Below are positions 1 to 8,508 of a DNA stretch of 33,447 bases, piece by piece. The position numbers and the translations under genes were made by a program. The DNA comes from DATLFI01 sp035524895 (GTDB taxonomy: Bacteria > Acidobacteriota > Thermoanaerobaculia > Multivoradales > Multivoraceae), in the NCBI GenBank assembly GCA_035524895.1, contig DATLFI010000038.1, positions 1 to 33,447 of the forward strand. The letters run 5' to 3'. The notes beneath the pieces were generated by a model that worked only from the letters and a program-made list of their open reading frames with translations, was not told the origin of the DNA and made no database searches. Position 1 is the first letter of the stretch. Every line of letters starts with the position of its first letter.

Positions 1-668
1 CGCTGTTTGCGGACATCGAGCGCTCGCGCCAACTCGCCCGAATGCTCGTCGACACCTGTACCGCGCTCGGGGTGCCGGCGGCAGCGGTGCTCAGCGACAT
101 GAGTCAGCCGTTGGGTGAGTGGGCGGGGCACGCCTGCGAGGTCATGGAGTCACTGCAATGTCTCGAGGGGGGTGGCGACCCGCGCCTCGTCGCGCTGACA
201 CTCGCGCTGTGTGAGGTGGCGTGCGCTCTCGCAGGCCATGGGGTGGGACGCGAGCGCCTCGAGCGCGCGCTGCACGACGGGTCCGCGCGCGAGGCGTTCC
301 TGCGCTGGGCGCGCGCGCAGGGTGCCGAGTCGGCGTGGACCGAGAAGCCGCGCCTCGAGCTCGCCCCTGTGGAGTCGGTGGTGGTGGCTGCGCGCGGGGG
401 TGTGCTCGGGGCGGTGCGGACCCGCGACCTAGGAATGTTGGTGCAGGAGACCTCGCGCGACCGGTCGGGGCGGGTCGATGCAGGCGTGTCTCTGCGCAGC
501 AGCGCTCGACTGGGTGATCGGGTCGCGCAAGGGCAGGAGCTGGCTCGGCTCTACCTTCGCGCCGAGGACCCGCTGCTGGTAGAGCGCTGCCGAGCCTGCT
601 TCGTGGTCGGCGACACCGGAGAGGCGCCGCCGCTGATCGCAGAACGTGTGGCGCCGGCAGCCCGCTAA
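1..668 (+). CDS. deoA: Pyrimidine-nucleoside (thymidine) phosphorylase, C-terminal part
   Basis: This is the 3' part of a gene that enters from the left edge; the frame is open from base 3 and gives 221 residues, about half of the usual length near 430. The family splits thymidine or other pyrimidine nucleosides with phosphate into base and (deoxy)ribose-1-phosphate, for salvage in the cytosol. Visible support is the block SDMSQPLGEWAGHACEV followed by an LxGGGDPRL stretch, which matches the conserved MNQPLGxxxGNxxEV region of the family. The last ~90 residues (from PVESVVVAARGGVLG to SSARLGDRVAQGQELARLY) look like the family's C-terminal alpha/beta domain. The N-terminal phosphate- and nucleoside-binding part lies outside the window. 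The stop lies nine bases before cinA, so the two are probably co-transcribed. DeoA and Pdp types cannot be separated from this half. Confidence 0.85.
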   Translation, partial: LFADIERSRQLARMLVDTCTALGVPAAAVLSDMSQPLGEWAGHACEVMESLQCLEGGGDPRLVALTLALCEVACALAGHGVGRERLERALHDGSAREAFLRWARAQGAESAWTEKPRLELAPVESVVVAARGGVLGAVRTRDLGMLVQETSRDRSGRVDAGVSLRSSARLGDRVAQGQELARLYLRAEDPLLVERCRACFVVGDTGEAPPLIAERVAPAAR

Positions 669-677
669 GATGCGCCC

Positions 678-2048
678 GTGCGCGCCGCCATCCTCGCCGT
701 CGGCACCGAGTTGCTCGGGACCGATCGGCTCGATACCAACTCCTTGCTGCTGACAGAGAGCCTCGCGCGTCACGGCTTCGAGCTGGCGCGCAAGGCGGTG
801 GTCGGCGACGACGCGGATGCCATCGTGCGCGAGCTCGAGTGGTCCAGCGCCGACGCCGAGCTCTTGCTGGTGACCGGGGGATTGGGCCCGACCCGCGACG
901 ACTTGACGCGCGAGGCGCTGGCGCGATTCGCCGGGAGCCGGCTGGAGCTCGACGCGGGAGAGCTCGCTCGTCTCCAGGAGCGCTACCGCCGTCTCGGGCG
1001 GACCATGCCGCCGAGCAATCGGCGGCAGGCGGAGGTGGTAGTGGGGGCGCGCGTGCTGGCGAACCCTGTAGGCACGGCCCCCGGCCTGCACCTGCGAGTC
1101 CGAGACAGCGACCTGTTCTCGTTCCCCGGCGTGCCGCGCGAGCTGCGCGTGATGGTCGAGCGTGAGCTCGAGCCTTGGCTCGAGGCGCACGCGGGCACAG
1201 AGCGAAGCGGGTACATCGAGCTGGTGACCGCTTGTGTGCCCGAGTCCGAGATCGAAGATCGCCTCGGGCCGGCTTACGAGGCGCTCGGGCGCGAGGCGAT
1301 CGCGGTGCTGGCGCGGCCGGGCGAGGTGCGGGTGCGCGTGTCGGCTCGCTGCGCTCAGGACGTTCTGGCAACGGAGCTCGAACGGCGACGGCTGCTGGTG
1401 GCGCCGCTGCTCCGCGACGCGCTCTACTCGGAGCACGGCGAGGACCTCGAACAGGCCGTGTGCGAGCTGCTGCGCGTGGGCGTCGCGACCGTTGCGGTCG
1501 CCGAGTCGTGCACGGGTGGCCTGGTGGGCGAGCGCATCACGCGCGTTGCGGGCTCGAGCGATGTCTTCGTCGGCGGGGCGATCGTGTACTCGAACCGGCT
1601 CAAGGTCGATCTCCTGGGTGTGGCCCAGGGGTCCCTGTTCGCCCATGGCGCCGTCTCGGAGCGGGTGGCGCGCGAGATGGCAGTCGGAGCCCGGATGCGC
1701 TTCCAGGCTACCTACGCGCTGGCGATCACCGGTGTGGCCGGTCCCGGCGGTGGAACCGCCGAGAAGCCGGTGGGCACGGTGCATCTGGCGCTCGCTGGGC
1801 CGCAGGGCGTGGACCACCTGCAGGTGCGCCTGCGGGGTGACCGCGAGCGGGTGCGCTGGCAGGCGAGCCAACTCGCGCTCGACATGGTACGCCGAAGGCT
1901 GCTCGGGCTGCCGATGGAGGCGTTCTGGTTCGTCTCGGATAGTGCGAAGGGAGCAGGGGAGCCGGGCGGGTCGGAGGCGGAACATCGAGCTGTGGAGGCG
2001 CCGGGAAGCTCATCGAACGCCGCACCGGAAGCCAGGAGCAGGCGGTGA
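678..2048 (+). CDS. cinA: CinA family protein (MoCF domain plus nicotinamide-nucleotide amidase domain)
   Basis: A 456-residue protein starting with GTG; no other in-frame start gives the conserved opening AILAVGTELL. The N-terminal ~170 residues are a MoeA/MogA-like (COG1058) domain, with TGGLGPTRDDLTREA at about 60-75. This domain is associated with ADP-ribose or NMN-derived pyrophosphatase activity in some CinA proteins. The C-terminal PncC-type domain (about 255-415) carries AESCTGGLVGERIT and AITGVAGPGGG, the signature of the enzyme that deamidates nicotinamide mononucleotide in pyridine-nucleotide recycling. The last ~40 residues (from about 417) are a polar, Ser/Glu/Arg-rich tail outside the usual family length. 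No Shine-Dalgarno precedes the GTG, but TAAGAT lies six bases upstream. The stop overlaps the plsY start as GTGA. Confidence 0.93.
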   Translation: MRAAILAVGTELLGTDRLDTNSLLLTESLARHGFELARKAVVGDDADAIVRELEWSSADAELLLVTGGLGPTRDDLTREALARFAGSRLELDAGELARLQERYRRLGRTMPPSNRRQAEVVVGARVLANPVGTAPGLHLRVRDSDLFSFPGVPRELRVMVERELEPWLEAHAGTERSGYIELVTACVPESEIEDRLGPAYEALGREAIAVLARPGEVRVRVSARCAQDVLATELERRRLLVAPLLRDALYSEHGEDLEQAVCELLRVGVATVAVAESCTGGLVGERITRVAGSSDVFVGGAIVYSNRLKVDLLGVAQGSLFAHGAVSERVAREMAVGARMRFQATYALAITGVAGPGGGTAEKPVGTVHLALAGPQGVDHLQVRLRGDRERVRWQASQLALDMVRRRLLGLPMEAFWFVSDSAKGAGEPGGSEAEHRAVEAPGSSSNAAPEARSRR

Positions 2049-2749
2049 GCGCTGGCGTCGTTGCGTTGGCGGTGCTCGTCGCCTACTTGCTGGGCTCCAT
2101 CTCGTGGAGCTACCTGATCGTTCGCGTCCTTCGCGGCGTCGACATCCGCACCGTCGGCAGCCGCAATCCGGGAGCGACGAACGTGCTGCGGGTTGCGGGC
2201 CCAGTTCCCGCCGCCGCTGCGCTGCTGCTCGACGCCGGCAAGGGCGCGGCAGCGGTGGTGTTCGCGCGGTGGCTCGAGGCCTCGACCCCGGTGGTGGCGG
2301 CGGTCGGGGTGGCTGCGGTGCTGGGCCACCTGTACCCCGTGTTCTTCGGCTTCCGTGGCGGCAAAGGGGTCGCGACCGCGGCCGGCACCTTGGCCATGCT
2401 TGCGCCATGGGCGGTCCTGTGTTGCCTGGCTCTGTTCGTCGTGCTGGTGGCCTGGACGCGGTACGTGTCGGTGGGCTCGGTCGCCACGGCTGTGGCGTGC
2501 CCGCTCTTCGTGCTGGTGTTCGGCCTGGTCGGATGGAACGCCGATCCGCGCTGGCCCTGGCTATTCGCCGGGGTGCTGGTGATCGGGTTGCTGATCGTGT
2601 TCAAACATCGTGAGAACCTCGGCCGTCTCGCCGCGGGCACGGAGAAGAAGCTCGGCCATCGCGAGGACGCCCAGTCGCTCGGGCCTGCCGAGAACGCAGG
2701 CCTGAACGACGGCACCGGCGGCTCCGGCGCGGGAGCCGCCTCGTCGTGA
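2045..2749 (+). CDS. plsY: Glycerol-3-phosphate acyltransferase PlsY
   Basis: A 234-residue inner-membrane enzyme that moves an acyl group from acyl-phosphate to sn-glycerol-3-phosphate, the first step of phospholipid synthesis. The family's motifs are all visible: GSRNPGATNVLR (about 38-49), the FRGGKGVATAAG loop near residue 101 and VFKHRENLGRL near residue 187. Between them are about five hydrophobic helices, the first (VVALAVLVAYLLGSISW) directly at the N-terminus. The start is GTG, inside the GTGA that also ends cinA, and the stop overlaps gpsA in the same way, so translation of the three genes is probably coupled. The ~30-residue C-terminal tail is polar and Gly-rich and is not part of the catalytic core. 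The neighbour gpsA makes the substrate glycerol-3-phosphate. Confidence 0.96.
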   Translation: MSAGVVALAVLVAYLLGSISWSYLIVRVLRGVDIRTVGSRNPGATNVLRVAGPVPAAAALLLDAGKGAAAVVFARWLEASTPVVAAVGVAAVLGHLYPVFFGFRGGKGVATAAGTLAMLAPWAVLCCLALFVVLVAWTRYVSVGSVATAVACPLFVLVFGLVGWNADPRWPWLFAGVLVIGLLIVFKHRENLGRLAAGTEKKLGHREDAQSLGPAENAGLNDGTGGSGAGAASS

Positions 2750-3762
2750 CCCAGCGGCCGGTCGGGGTGCTAGGCGCCGGCTCCTGGGGCACCGCGCTCG
2801 CGGTGCACGCGGCGCGCTCCGGACATCGCGTCCTGCTGTGGTCGCGCTCGCTGGCGCAGGTGGAAGAGCTGCAGCGCGGTCGCAACGCGCGCTACCTGCC
2901 GAGCCTCCTGCTTCCGGCGGGGATCACGGCCACCTCGAAGCTGGAGGAGGTCGCGTCCGCCGACCCTCTGATCCTCGCGGTGCCTTCCCATGCGTTCCGC
3001 GGCGTGCTCGCGGACCTGTTCGCCGCCTCCGATCGAGCGCACACCGCGACGGTGGTCTCGGCGGCAAAAGGCATCGAGGAGCAGACCCTGCTGCGAATGA
3101 GCGAGGTCAGCTCGGAGGAGTCGTCCCGCGCCGGCGTGCCCTCGAGCTTCGCGGTGCTGAGCGGACCGAGCTTCGCGGAGGAGCTCATCGCCGGGACGCC
3201 GACCGCGGTGGTGGTGGCCTCCGCGGATGGCGAGGTGGCGTCGCGGCTGCAACGCGAGCTCTCGGCGGCGAATCTCCGGCTCTACACCTCCTCCGACGTG
3301 GTCGGCGTCGAGCTGGGCGGCGCCACCAAGAACGTTGTCGCGATCGCGGCGGGCACCGTGGCCGGTCTCGGCTACGGGCACAACACGATGGCCGCGCTCC
3401 TCACGCGCGGTCTCCACGAGATCGCCCGGTTGGGAGTGGCGTTCGGCGGCGATCCGCGCACGTTCTCGGGTCTCGCCGGCATGGGTGACCTCGTGCTGAC
3501 CTGCACCGGAGCCATGTCGCGCAACCGGCGCACCGGTGTGGAGCTTGCGAAGGGGCGGAGCGTCGGCGAGATCGCGACAGAGCTCGGGTCCACGGCCGAG
3601 GGTGTTCGTAACGCCGCCAGCATCGCCGCGCTCGCGCACCGACGAGGCGTCGAGATGCCGATCACCGAGCAGATGGTCGCGGTCATGCACCACGGCAAGG
3701 CGCCGCGCATCGCCGTCGACGAGCTGATGGGGCGCGGGCTCAAGCCGGAGGCGGAATGGTGA
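2746..3762 (+). CDS. gpsA: NAD(P)H-dependent glycerol-3-phosphate dehydrogenase GpsA
   Basis: A 338-residue cytosolic enzyme that reduces dihydroxyacetone phosphate to sn-glycerol-3-phosphate, feeding PlsY immediately upstream. It shows the Rossmann motif GAGSWG (10-15), VVSAAKGIEEQT near 105, SGPSFAEE near 142, the GGATKNVVAIAAG block with the expected catalytic lysine K195, and GLAGMGDLVLTCTGAMSRNR near 243. Length and motif order are those of the family. The start is GTG within a GTGA overlap with the plsY stop. The plsY-gpsA pairing is common in bacteria and makes the functional assignment firm. Confidence 0.97.
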   Translation: MTQRPVGVLGAGSWGTALAVHAARSGHRVLLWSRSLAQVEELQRGRNARYLPSLLLPAGITATSKLEEVASADPLILAVPSHAFRGVLADLFAASDRAHTATVVSAAKGIEEQTLLRMSEVSSEESSRAGVPSSFAVLSGPSFAEELIAGTPTAVVVASADGEVASRLQRELSAANLRLYTSSDVVGVELGGATKNVVAIAAGTVAGLGYGHNTMAALLTRGLHEIARLGVAFGGDPRTFSGLAGMGDLVLTCTGAMSRNRRTGVELAKGRSVGEIATELGSTAEGVRNAASIAALAHRRGVEMPITEQMVAVMHHGKAPRIAVDELMGRGLKPEAEW

Positions 3763-3838
3763 GTTGGTGCGATCCGCGCACGTATCCGAGGGCGGCGGGC
3801 GGACCACTGCTCCATTCCCTTTTCTTCGAAGCGAAGAC

Positions 3839-3843
3839 AGGAG
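3839..3843 (+). promoter_or_regulatory. Ribosome binding site that sets the guaA start
   Basis: AGGAG lies four bases before the GTG at 3848. It supports that codon rather than the in-frame ATG at 3764, which would add 28 residues not seen in GMP synthases. A short hairpin (CTTCG/CGAAG, 3824-3836) sits directly upstream of it. Confidence 0.6.
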
Positions 3844-3847
3844 CGCT

Positions 3848-5389
3848 GTGAGCACCCACCAGACCATCGTCGTGCTCGACTTCGGCGGGCAGTACACCCA
3901 GCTCATCGCGCGGCGGGTGCGCGAGAACCGCGTCTACTGCGAGATCCATCCCTTCGACGTCGATCCGGAGACGGTGCGACGGCTCGAGCCCATCGGGATG
4001 ATCCTCTCGGGCGGACCGGGGAGCGTGTACGAGCCGGATGCGCCGCAGCTCGAACCGAGGCTGCTGGAGCTGGGAGTGCCGATGCTGGGCATTTGCTACG
4101 GCATGCAGCTCCTGGCTCAGGCGATGGGTGGACGAGTCGAGCCGGCGGGAAAGCGCGAGTACGGTCGGACCACGATTCGCGTCGACCCTTCGTCGAGGCT
4201 CTTCGAGGGGCTAGAGGCGCAGCAGACGGTCTGGATGAGCCACGGGGACCGCGTGTCGGATCTCCCGTCGGGATCGCGCCCCACCGCGGCCGCGGACAGC
4301 ACGCCGGTCGCCGCTTTCGATGCGCCTTCCCGCGGGTGCTTCGGCATCCAGTTCCACCTGGAGGTCACACACACCGTCGCCGGTGGCGAGATGCTACGCA
4401 ACTTTCTCCACGGTGTCTGCGGCGCGACCGGGGATTGGCGGATCGCCTCCTACCTCGAGGAGGCAGTCGCCACGGTGCGCGAGCAGGTTCGTGGCCGTCG
4501 CGTCCTGTGCGCCCTTTCTGGCGGCGTCGACTCGGCGGTGGCTGCGACGCTGGTGGCGCGCGCGGTCGGCGACCGCCTGGTCTCTGTCTTCGTCGACAAT
4601 GGGTTGCTGCGCAAGGGCGAGCGCACGAAGGTCGAGCACCGGCTGCGCGACGGCCTCGGGCTACCGGTCGTGACCGTCGACGCGGGCGAGCGCTTCCTGA
4701 AGGCACTCGCTGGCGTGACCGATCCCGAGGCGAAACGCAAGGCGATCGGCCACGTCTTCATCGAGGTGTTCGAGGAGGAGGCCAGGAAGCTCGACGGGAT
4801 CGAGTGCCTGGCTCAGGGCACCCTCTACCCGGACGTCATCGAGTCGACCTCGGTGAAGGGGCCCTCGGCGACGATCAAGACGCACCACAACGTCGGCGGT
4901 CTGCCCGAGCGTCTGGGCTTCGAGTTGGTCGAGCCGTTGCGGTTCCTGTTCAAGGACGAGGTTCGCCACCTCGGCCGCGAGCTGGGAGTGCCCGAGGATC
5001 TCATCCGGCGCCATCCGTTCCCGGGTCCCGGTCTCGCGGTGCGCGTGCTGGGAGAGGTCACCAGGGGGCGGGTGGCGACCCTGCAGGAGGCCGACGCCAT
5101 CTTCCTCGAGGAGCTGCACGAGGCCGGCTACTACCACAAGGTCAGCCAGGCGCTCGCCGTACTGCTGCCGGTGAAGACCGTCGGCGTGATGGGCGACTAC
5201 CGCACCTACGACGACGTGGTGGCGCTGCGCGCGGTCGAGACCGAGGACTTCATGACGGCGGACTGGAGCCCGTTGCCGCACGACCTCCTCGGCCGTGTGG
5301 CATCGCGCATAGTCAACGAGGTCGCCGGCGTCAATCGTGTCGTCTACGACGTCACGAGCAAGCCGCCGGCGACCATCGAATGGGAGTGA
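3848..5389 (+). CDS. guaA: GMP synthase (glutamine-hydrolysing)
   Basis: A 513-residue enzyme that converts XMP, ATP and glutamine to GMP in purine synthesis. Domains in order are: a class I glutamine amidotransferase (about 1-195, with GICYGMQ carrying the nucleophile C83, and HLEVTHT near 170); an ATP pyrophosphatase domain with the PP-loop LSGGVDS (223-229); and the C-terminal dimerisation domain with FPGPGLAVRVLGEVTRGR and the closing TSKPPATIEWE. The GTG at 3848 is chosen because the protein then opens with IVVLDFGGQYTQLIARR as usual and an AGGAG is in place. The gene lies 85 bases after gpsA. Its stop codon sits inside a partial copy of the hairpin repeat that follows. Confidence 0.97.
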   Translation: MSTHQTIVVLDFGGQYTQLIARRVRENRVYCEIHPFDVDPETVRRLEPIGMILSGGPGSVYEPDAPQLEPRLLELGVPMLGICYGMQLLAQAMGGRVEPAGKREYGRTTIRVDPSSRLFEGLEAQQTVWMSHGDRVSDLPSGSRPTAAADSTPVAAFDAPSRGCFGIQFHLEVTHTVAGGEMLRNFLHGVCGATGDWRIASYLEEAVATVREQVRGRRVLCALSGGVDSAVAATLVARAVGDRLVSVFVDNGLLRKGERTKVEHRLRDGLGLPVVTVDAGERFLKALAGVTDPEAKRKAIGHVFIEVFEEEARKLDGIECLAQGTLYPDVIESTSVKGPSATIKTHHNVGGLPERLGFELVEPLRFLFKDEVRHLGRELGVPEDLIRRHPFPGPGLAVRVLGEVTRGRVATLQEADAIFLEELHEAGYYHKVSQALAVLLPVKTVGVMGDYRTYDDVVALRAVETEDFMTADWSPLPHDLLGRVASRIVNEVAGVNRVVYDVTSKPPATIEWE

Positions 5390-5395
5390 GGCTGA

Positions 5396-5503
5396 GGGAG
5401 GCCTCGCAGGAGCGAGGCTTTAGGGAGGCCTCACCGGAGTGAGGCTCTAGGGAGGCCTCACCGGAGTGAGGCTTTAGGGAGGCCTCACCGGAGTGAGGCT
5501 TTA
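5396..5503. repeat. Four tandem 27-base hairpin repeats between two converging genes
   Basis: Units are at 5396-5422, 5423-5449, 5450-5476 and 5477-5503. Each reads GGGAG, then a perfect 7-bp stem with a 4-base loop, then CTTTA-like spacer bases. Units 2-4 carry GCCTCAC-CGGA-GTGAGGC. Unit 1 carries GCCTCGC-AGGA-GCGAGGC, where the A-T pair has become G-C on both arms, a compensatory change. Partial units extend left through the guaA stop (GAGTGAGGCTGA, 5384-5395) and right into the stop of the reverse TPR gene (GGCCTCA, 5504-5510). The position between convergent genes suggests a bidirectional terminator or mRNA 3'-end protection; there is no clear U-tract. Confidence 0.85.
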
Positions 5504-5507
5504 GGCC

Positions 5508-7178
5508 TCACATCTCCGCCAGCTCGACCTCCGCCCGCGCCCACGCGTCCTTCAGATCGGCTCGGACTTCGGCTGCTTCGTCCCGCTTGCCCTGAGCTTC
5601 CAGGCTCTTGGCCAGGCCGGCCAGCGCCCAGCCGTTGTTGGGGAAGACCTCGAGGTCGCCTCGGTAGGTGCGTTCGGCATCGGCCGGCTTGCCTGCCGCG
5701 AGCTGGATGCGTCCGAGGACGTGGCGGCTGGGGAACAGCCACGGCGGCGGCTCGTCGTAGACCAGCGCGTCCTCTTTGGCCACCGCCGCTTCGAGGTGCC
5801 GGAAACCGGTCTGGTGATCGCCCCGCGCGGCCGCGATCTCGCCGGCGAGCACGTCCTGCGCGATGTCGAGGAGCGCGCTGCCGGGGTTGAGGCCCCAGAT
5901 CAGTCCCTCGTCGCCGCGGACCTCCGCGGCGAGCGTGGCGAGGGTTTTCAGGTGGGATGCCGCCGCGTCGACCTGGCCCTTGCGCACTTGCGCTACTCCT
6001 GTCGCGTAGTTCCACACCCCCCGCGGGTAGAGCAAGTCGGACGCCGGCTCCGGCTCAGCGAGGATCGCGTCCCACTCTCCGAACCAGACCTGGTCGTACA
6101 GCGGGATCGACCAGAAGTGCTGGAGCACTGCGTACTGTGGCACGCGTAGGAGCTCGCCGGGGATGTTCTGCTGCAGGTAGCGCGCCTCGTAGCGCGATTC
6201 CTCACGACGTCCCTCGAAGCCGAGCGCGGCCCACCGCATGTGGTGGTTGTGCAGCATGTAGGGGAAGTACTCGTCGGGGACCTGGTGCTTTGACGCGTAC
6301 GCGTCGTCTTCCTCGATCGCGCGTTGGTTGACCCGCGCCGCGTCTTCGTAGCGACCCACGCGCATGTAGATGTGAGAAGCCATGTGCACCAGGTGGCCCG
6401 TGGCCTGCGGATCCTGATCGAGGCGCTCCGCGGCGGGCACGGCGAGGTCCGGGCGCCCCTTTTCGACCGCGTGGATGAGCAGGTGAGCGCCTCCCGGATG
6501 CTTGGGCTCGCGCCGCAACACGGTCTCGAGCACGTCGATGAACTCGCGGGCCACGGCCTTGGGCTCGCCGTTCGGCAGCCAGTAGTCCCAGGGCGTGGTG
6601 TCCATCAGTGCCTCGGCGAAGAGCGTCGCGGCGGTCAGGTCCGCCGGGTAGCCGCGAGCGACGCGACGCATCGCATCGGCGTAGGCCTTGTCGAACCTGG
6701 CGCGGTCGTCCACGGGCTTGGGCGGGTAGCGCTCGCCGAGAGCGCGGATGTAGGCGCGCTCCGCGTCCGTCGCCTTGGGCGCGAGTGCCTTGGCCTTGGC
6801 CAACGACTCGAGGATCTCGGGGTAGTACTTGGGGTCGAGCGGCGCGTTGATGTTCGGGCCGAGCACCAGGGCGCGCCCCCACCAGCACATCGCGCAGGAC
6901 GGGTCGAGCTCCGTGGCCTTGCGGAACGCGCGCGCCGCCTCGAGATGGTTGAAGCCCCAGGAGAGCTGCAGGCCGTGGTCGAACTGCCGCTGCGCCTCGG
7001 GCGACGATGTCGTGATCTCGTGGCTGAAGCCGTGGTCGTGGTGGTCGTGCTCGCCGTCGCGCGCCGAGAGCGCGCCCGGCAGGAGCGCGAGCAGGAGCGC
7101 GGCGACGGGAGCCGCCAGGAGTCGCCGAGCCGAAGCGTTCGGCCGGCGATTGGATGAGTCGTGTTGCGTCGGTGCCAT
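5508..7178 (-). CDS. Secreted tetratricopeptide-repeat protein with His-rich N-terminus
   Basis: A 556-residue protein on the reverse strand. The start is placed at the ATG at 7178 because GGAGG lies eight bases before it and a signal peptide follows (basic RRLLAAP, then a Leu/Ala-rich core ending ALSARDG). The mature N-terminus is rich in His (GEHDHHDHGFSHE), which could bind metal. Helical TPR-like pairs run through the rest, for example LEAARAFRKATELDP near 75 and PADAERTYRGDLEVFPNN near 500. A CAMCWWG motif near 90 holds a Cys pair. Related large TPR proteins are common in Acidobacteriota and Bacteroidota, but their role is unknown and no enzyme motif is visible. The last bases of the gene fall inside the hairpin repeat array. 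A longer start at 7229 exists but has no comparable binding site. Confidence 0.8.
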   Translation of the reverse strand: MAPTQHDSSNRRPNASARRLLAAPVAALLLALLPGALSARDGEHDHHDHGFSHEITTSSPEAQRQFDHGLQLSWGFNHLEAARAFRKATELDPSCAMCWWGRALVLGPNINAPLDPKYYPEILESLAKAKALAPKATDAERAYIRALGERYPPKPVDDRARFDKAYADAMRRVARGYPADLTAATLFAEALMDTTPWDYWLPNGEPKAVAREFIDVLETVLRREPKHPGGAHLLIHAVEKGRPDLAVPAAERLDQDPQATGHLVHMASHIYMRVGRYEDAARVNQRAIEEDDAYASKHQVPDEYFPYMLHNHHMRWAALGFEGRREESRYEARYLQQNIPGELLRVPQYAVLQHFWSIPLYDQVWFGEWDAILAEPEPASDLLYPRGVWNYATGVAQVRKGQVDAAASHLKTLATLAAEVRGDEGLIWGLNPGSALLDIAQDVLAGEIAAARGDHQTGFRHLEAAVAKEDALVYDEPPPWLFPSRHVLGRIQLAAGKPADAERTYRGDLEVFPNNGWALAGLAKSLEAQGKRDEAAEVRADLKDAWARAEVELAEM

Positions 7179-7186
7179 GGGTTCGT

Positions 7187-7191
7187 CCTCC
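7187..7191 (-). promoter_or_regulatory. Ribosome binding site of the TPR gene
   Basis: Reverse-strand GGAGG ends eight bases before the ATG at 7178 and is the reason for choosing that start over the upstream in-frame codons at 7193 and 7229. Confidence 0.6.
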
Positions 7192-7269
7192 ATCCAAGCG
7201 GTACGCAGACCCAACCGATGCTGCGCCAAACGGGGCCTGAGCTACTTCTCCGCGACTAGGGCTGCCGAG

Positions 7270-8463
7270 TTAGTCGGATCGTGGCCCTTCCGCAACATCG
7301 AGCGCCACGGCGAGAATCTCGTCCGGCTGCTTGGCCGAGGGCTTCGTCGCCGTGGCTGCGGCCGCGGGTGCGGGCGCGGTGGCCTGGGCGGTCGTCGCGC
7401 CCGTCGTTGCGGTCGCAGGTGTGGCGGGCGCTCGTTCGACGTTGAGAGGGGAGATCCGTTCGGAGCTCTTCTTCAGCAGCCGTGCAAGCTTCACACCGAG
7501 CTCGATCTGGAGACGCGCTATTGCCTCCGGAGTATCGGGCGCCGCGACCCACCCGCCGGCCAGCATGCCGTGACCGCCTCCCTTGCCGCGACGCCCCACC
7601 ATCCGTCGCATCACGTGCGCGGCCTCGGCACGGGGGTTGGTGGTCCGGATCGAGCAGTAGATCCGATCCTCGAACACTCCCGTGACCAGCGACCAGGTCT
7701 TGCCCTCCAAGCGTAAGAGCAGGTCCGCGAGCTCCGGCACACTGTCGGGCTGCTCGATGCGCCCGAGGTGGCTGAGGATCAGGGAGTCGACAGTCTGGAG
7801 GTTCTCGAGCGCCTCGTGGAGCGTCGTGAAGTAGCCGACCGGCAGCCGCGGCGTCTGGATCCGTCCCAGCATGCGCCGGTCTGCGCGCGCGAGCAGGTGC
7901 TCGTAGAGCGCACGGTCGGGCCCCAGCGTGTCGCGCGCGAAGTCGAGCGTTTCCGAGCGGATCGCGTAGACCACGGCGGTGGCCTCGCGGTGCGTCGGCT
8001 CGATGCCGGCGGCGAGCAGGTACTCGGTCACCAGGGACGCGGTCGCGGAGTAGTCCCGGCGCACGTCGAAGAACGGGCAGCTCTGCGTCGCCTTGCGCAG
8101 GAAGTGGTGGTCGAACACCAGGTCCGGCACCACGTGGTCAGGGAGCTGGTTGTTGCCGGTGCGAGGCTGGGTGTCGACCAGCGCGAAGCGCCTGTAGTGC
8201 TTCAGGTTGATGTGGCGCATCCGGCTCAGCTCCAGGTGGAGCGCCCGCACCATTTCCTTGTTCTCGGCGCGGCCGATGATGCCGCCGTGGGCGATGGTCA
8301 CCTTCTGCTTGAAGCGGCTACGCAGCAGGCGCGCCAGGATCGTCGCGGAGGCGATGGCGTCCGGGTCGGGGCTGTCGTGGGTGAGCACGAGCCACCGGCC
8401 GGTTCCCGAACGCACCCGTGTCTCGAGCTCGGCGAACTTTTCCTTGGTGCGATCGGAGATCAT
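7270..8463 (-). CDS. DHH-family phosphoesterase (NrnA/RecJ-like)
   Basis: A 397-residue cytosolic protein. The first motif, LVLTHDSPDPDAIASA (about 25-40), supplies metal-binding His and Asp residues of the DHH superfamily. The name-giving DHH is in LVFDHHFLR near 115, and the C-terminal DHHA1 domain shows the GGHGMLAGGW glycine/histidine motif near 300. Family members hydrolyse short oligonucleotides, pAp or cyclic dinucleotides; the substrate here cannot be read from sequence. The last ~60 residues are an Ala/Thr/Pro-rich low-complexity tail, probably disordered. The ATG at 8463 has no Shine-Dalgarno; a TAGAAT hexamer lies 13 bases upstream. The gene is followed by the TPR gene on the same strand about 90 bases downstream. 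Confidence 0.88.
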   Translation of the reverse strand: MISDRTKEKFAELETRVRSGTGRWLVLTHDSPDPDAIASATILARLLRSRFKQKVTIAHGGIIGRAENKEMVRALHLELSRMRHINLKHYRRFALVDTQPRTGNNQLPDHVVPDLVFDHHFLRKATQSCPFFDVRRDYSATASLVTEYLLAAGIEPTHREATAVVYAIRSETLDFARDTLGPDRALYEHLLARADRRMLGRIQTPRLPVGYFTTLHEALENLQTVDSLILSHLGRIEQPDSVPELADLLLRLEGKTWSLVTGVFEDRIYCSIRTTNPRAEAAHVMRRMVGRRGKGGGHGMLAGGWVAAPDTPEAIARLQIELGVKLARLLKKSSERISPLNVERAPATPATATTGATTAQATAPAPAAAATATKPSAKQPDEILAVALDVAEGPRSD

Positions 8464-8476
8464 GGCGGCATCGAGG

Positions 8477-8482
8477 ATTCTA
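8477..8482 (-). promoter_or_regulatory. Candidate -10 box of the DHH gene
   Basis: Reverse-strand TAGAAT ends 13 bases before the ATG at 8463. A transcript from it would carry a leader of only about seven bases. No clear -35 is seen. Confidence 0.4.
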
Positions 8483-8508
8483 GGCGGTCGAGGGCCAGGC
8501 TACCCTGC

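Noticed and set aside
142..1985. Long reverse-strand open frames opposite deoA and cinA
   Set aside because: Arg/Pro/Ala-rich translations without family motifs; they are shadows of real forward genes in GC-rich DNA.
3764..3847. Upstream in-frame start of guaA
   Set aside because: It adds 28 residues unlike GMP synthases; GTG 3848 has AGGAG and the conserved N-terminus.
5396..5503. CRISPR array
   Set aside because: The 27-base units abut directly with no unique spacers, and no cas genes are present.
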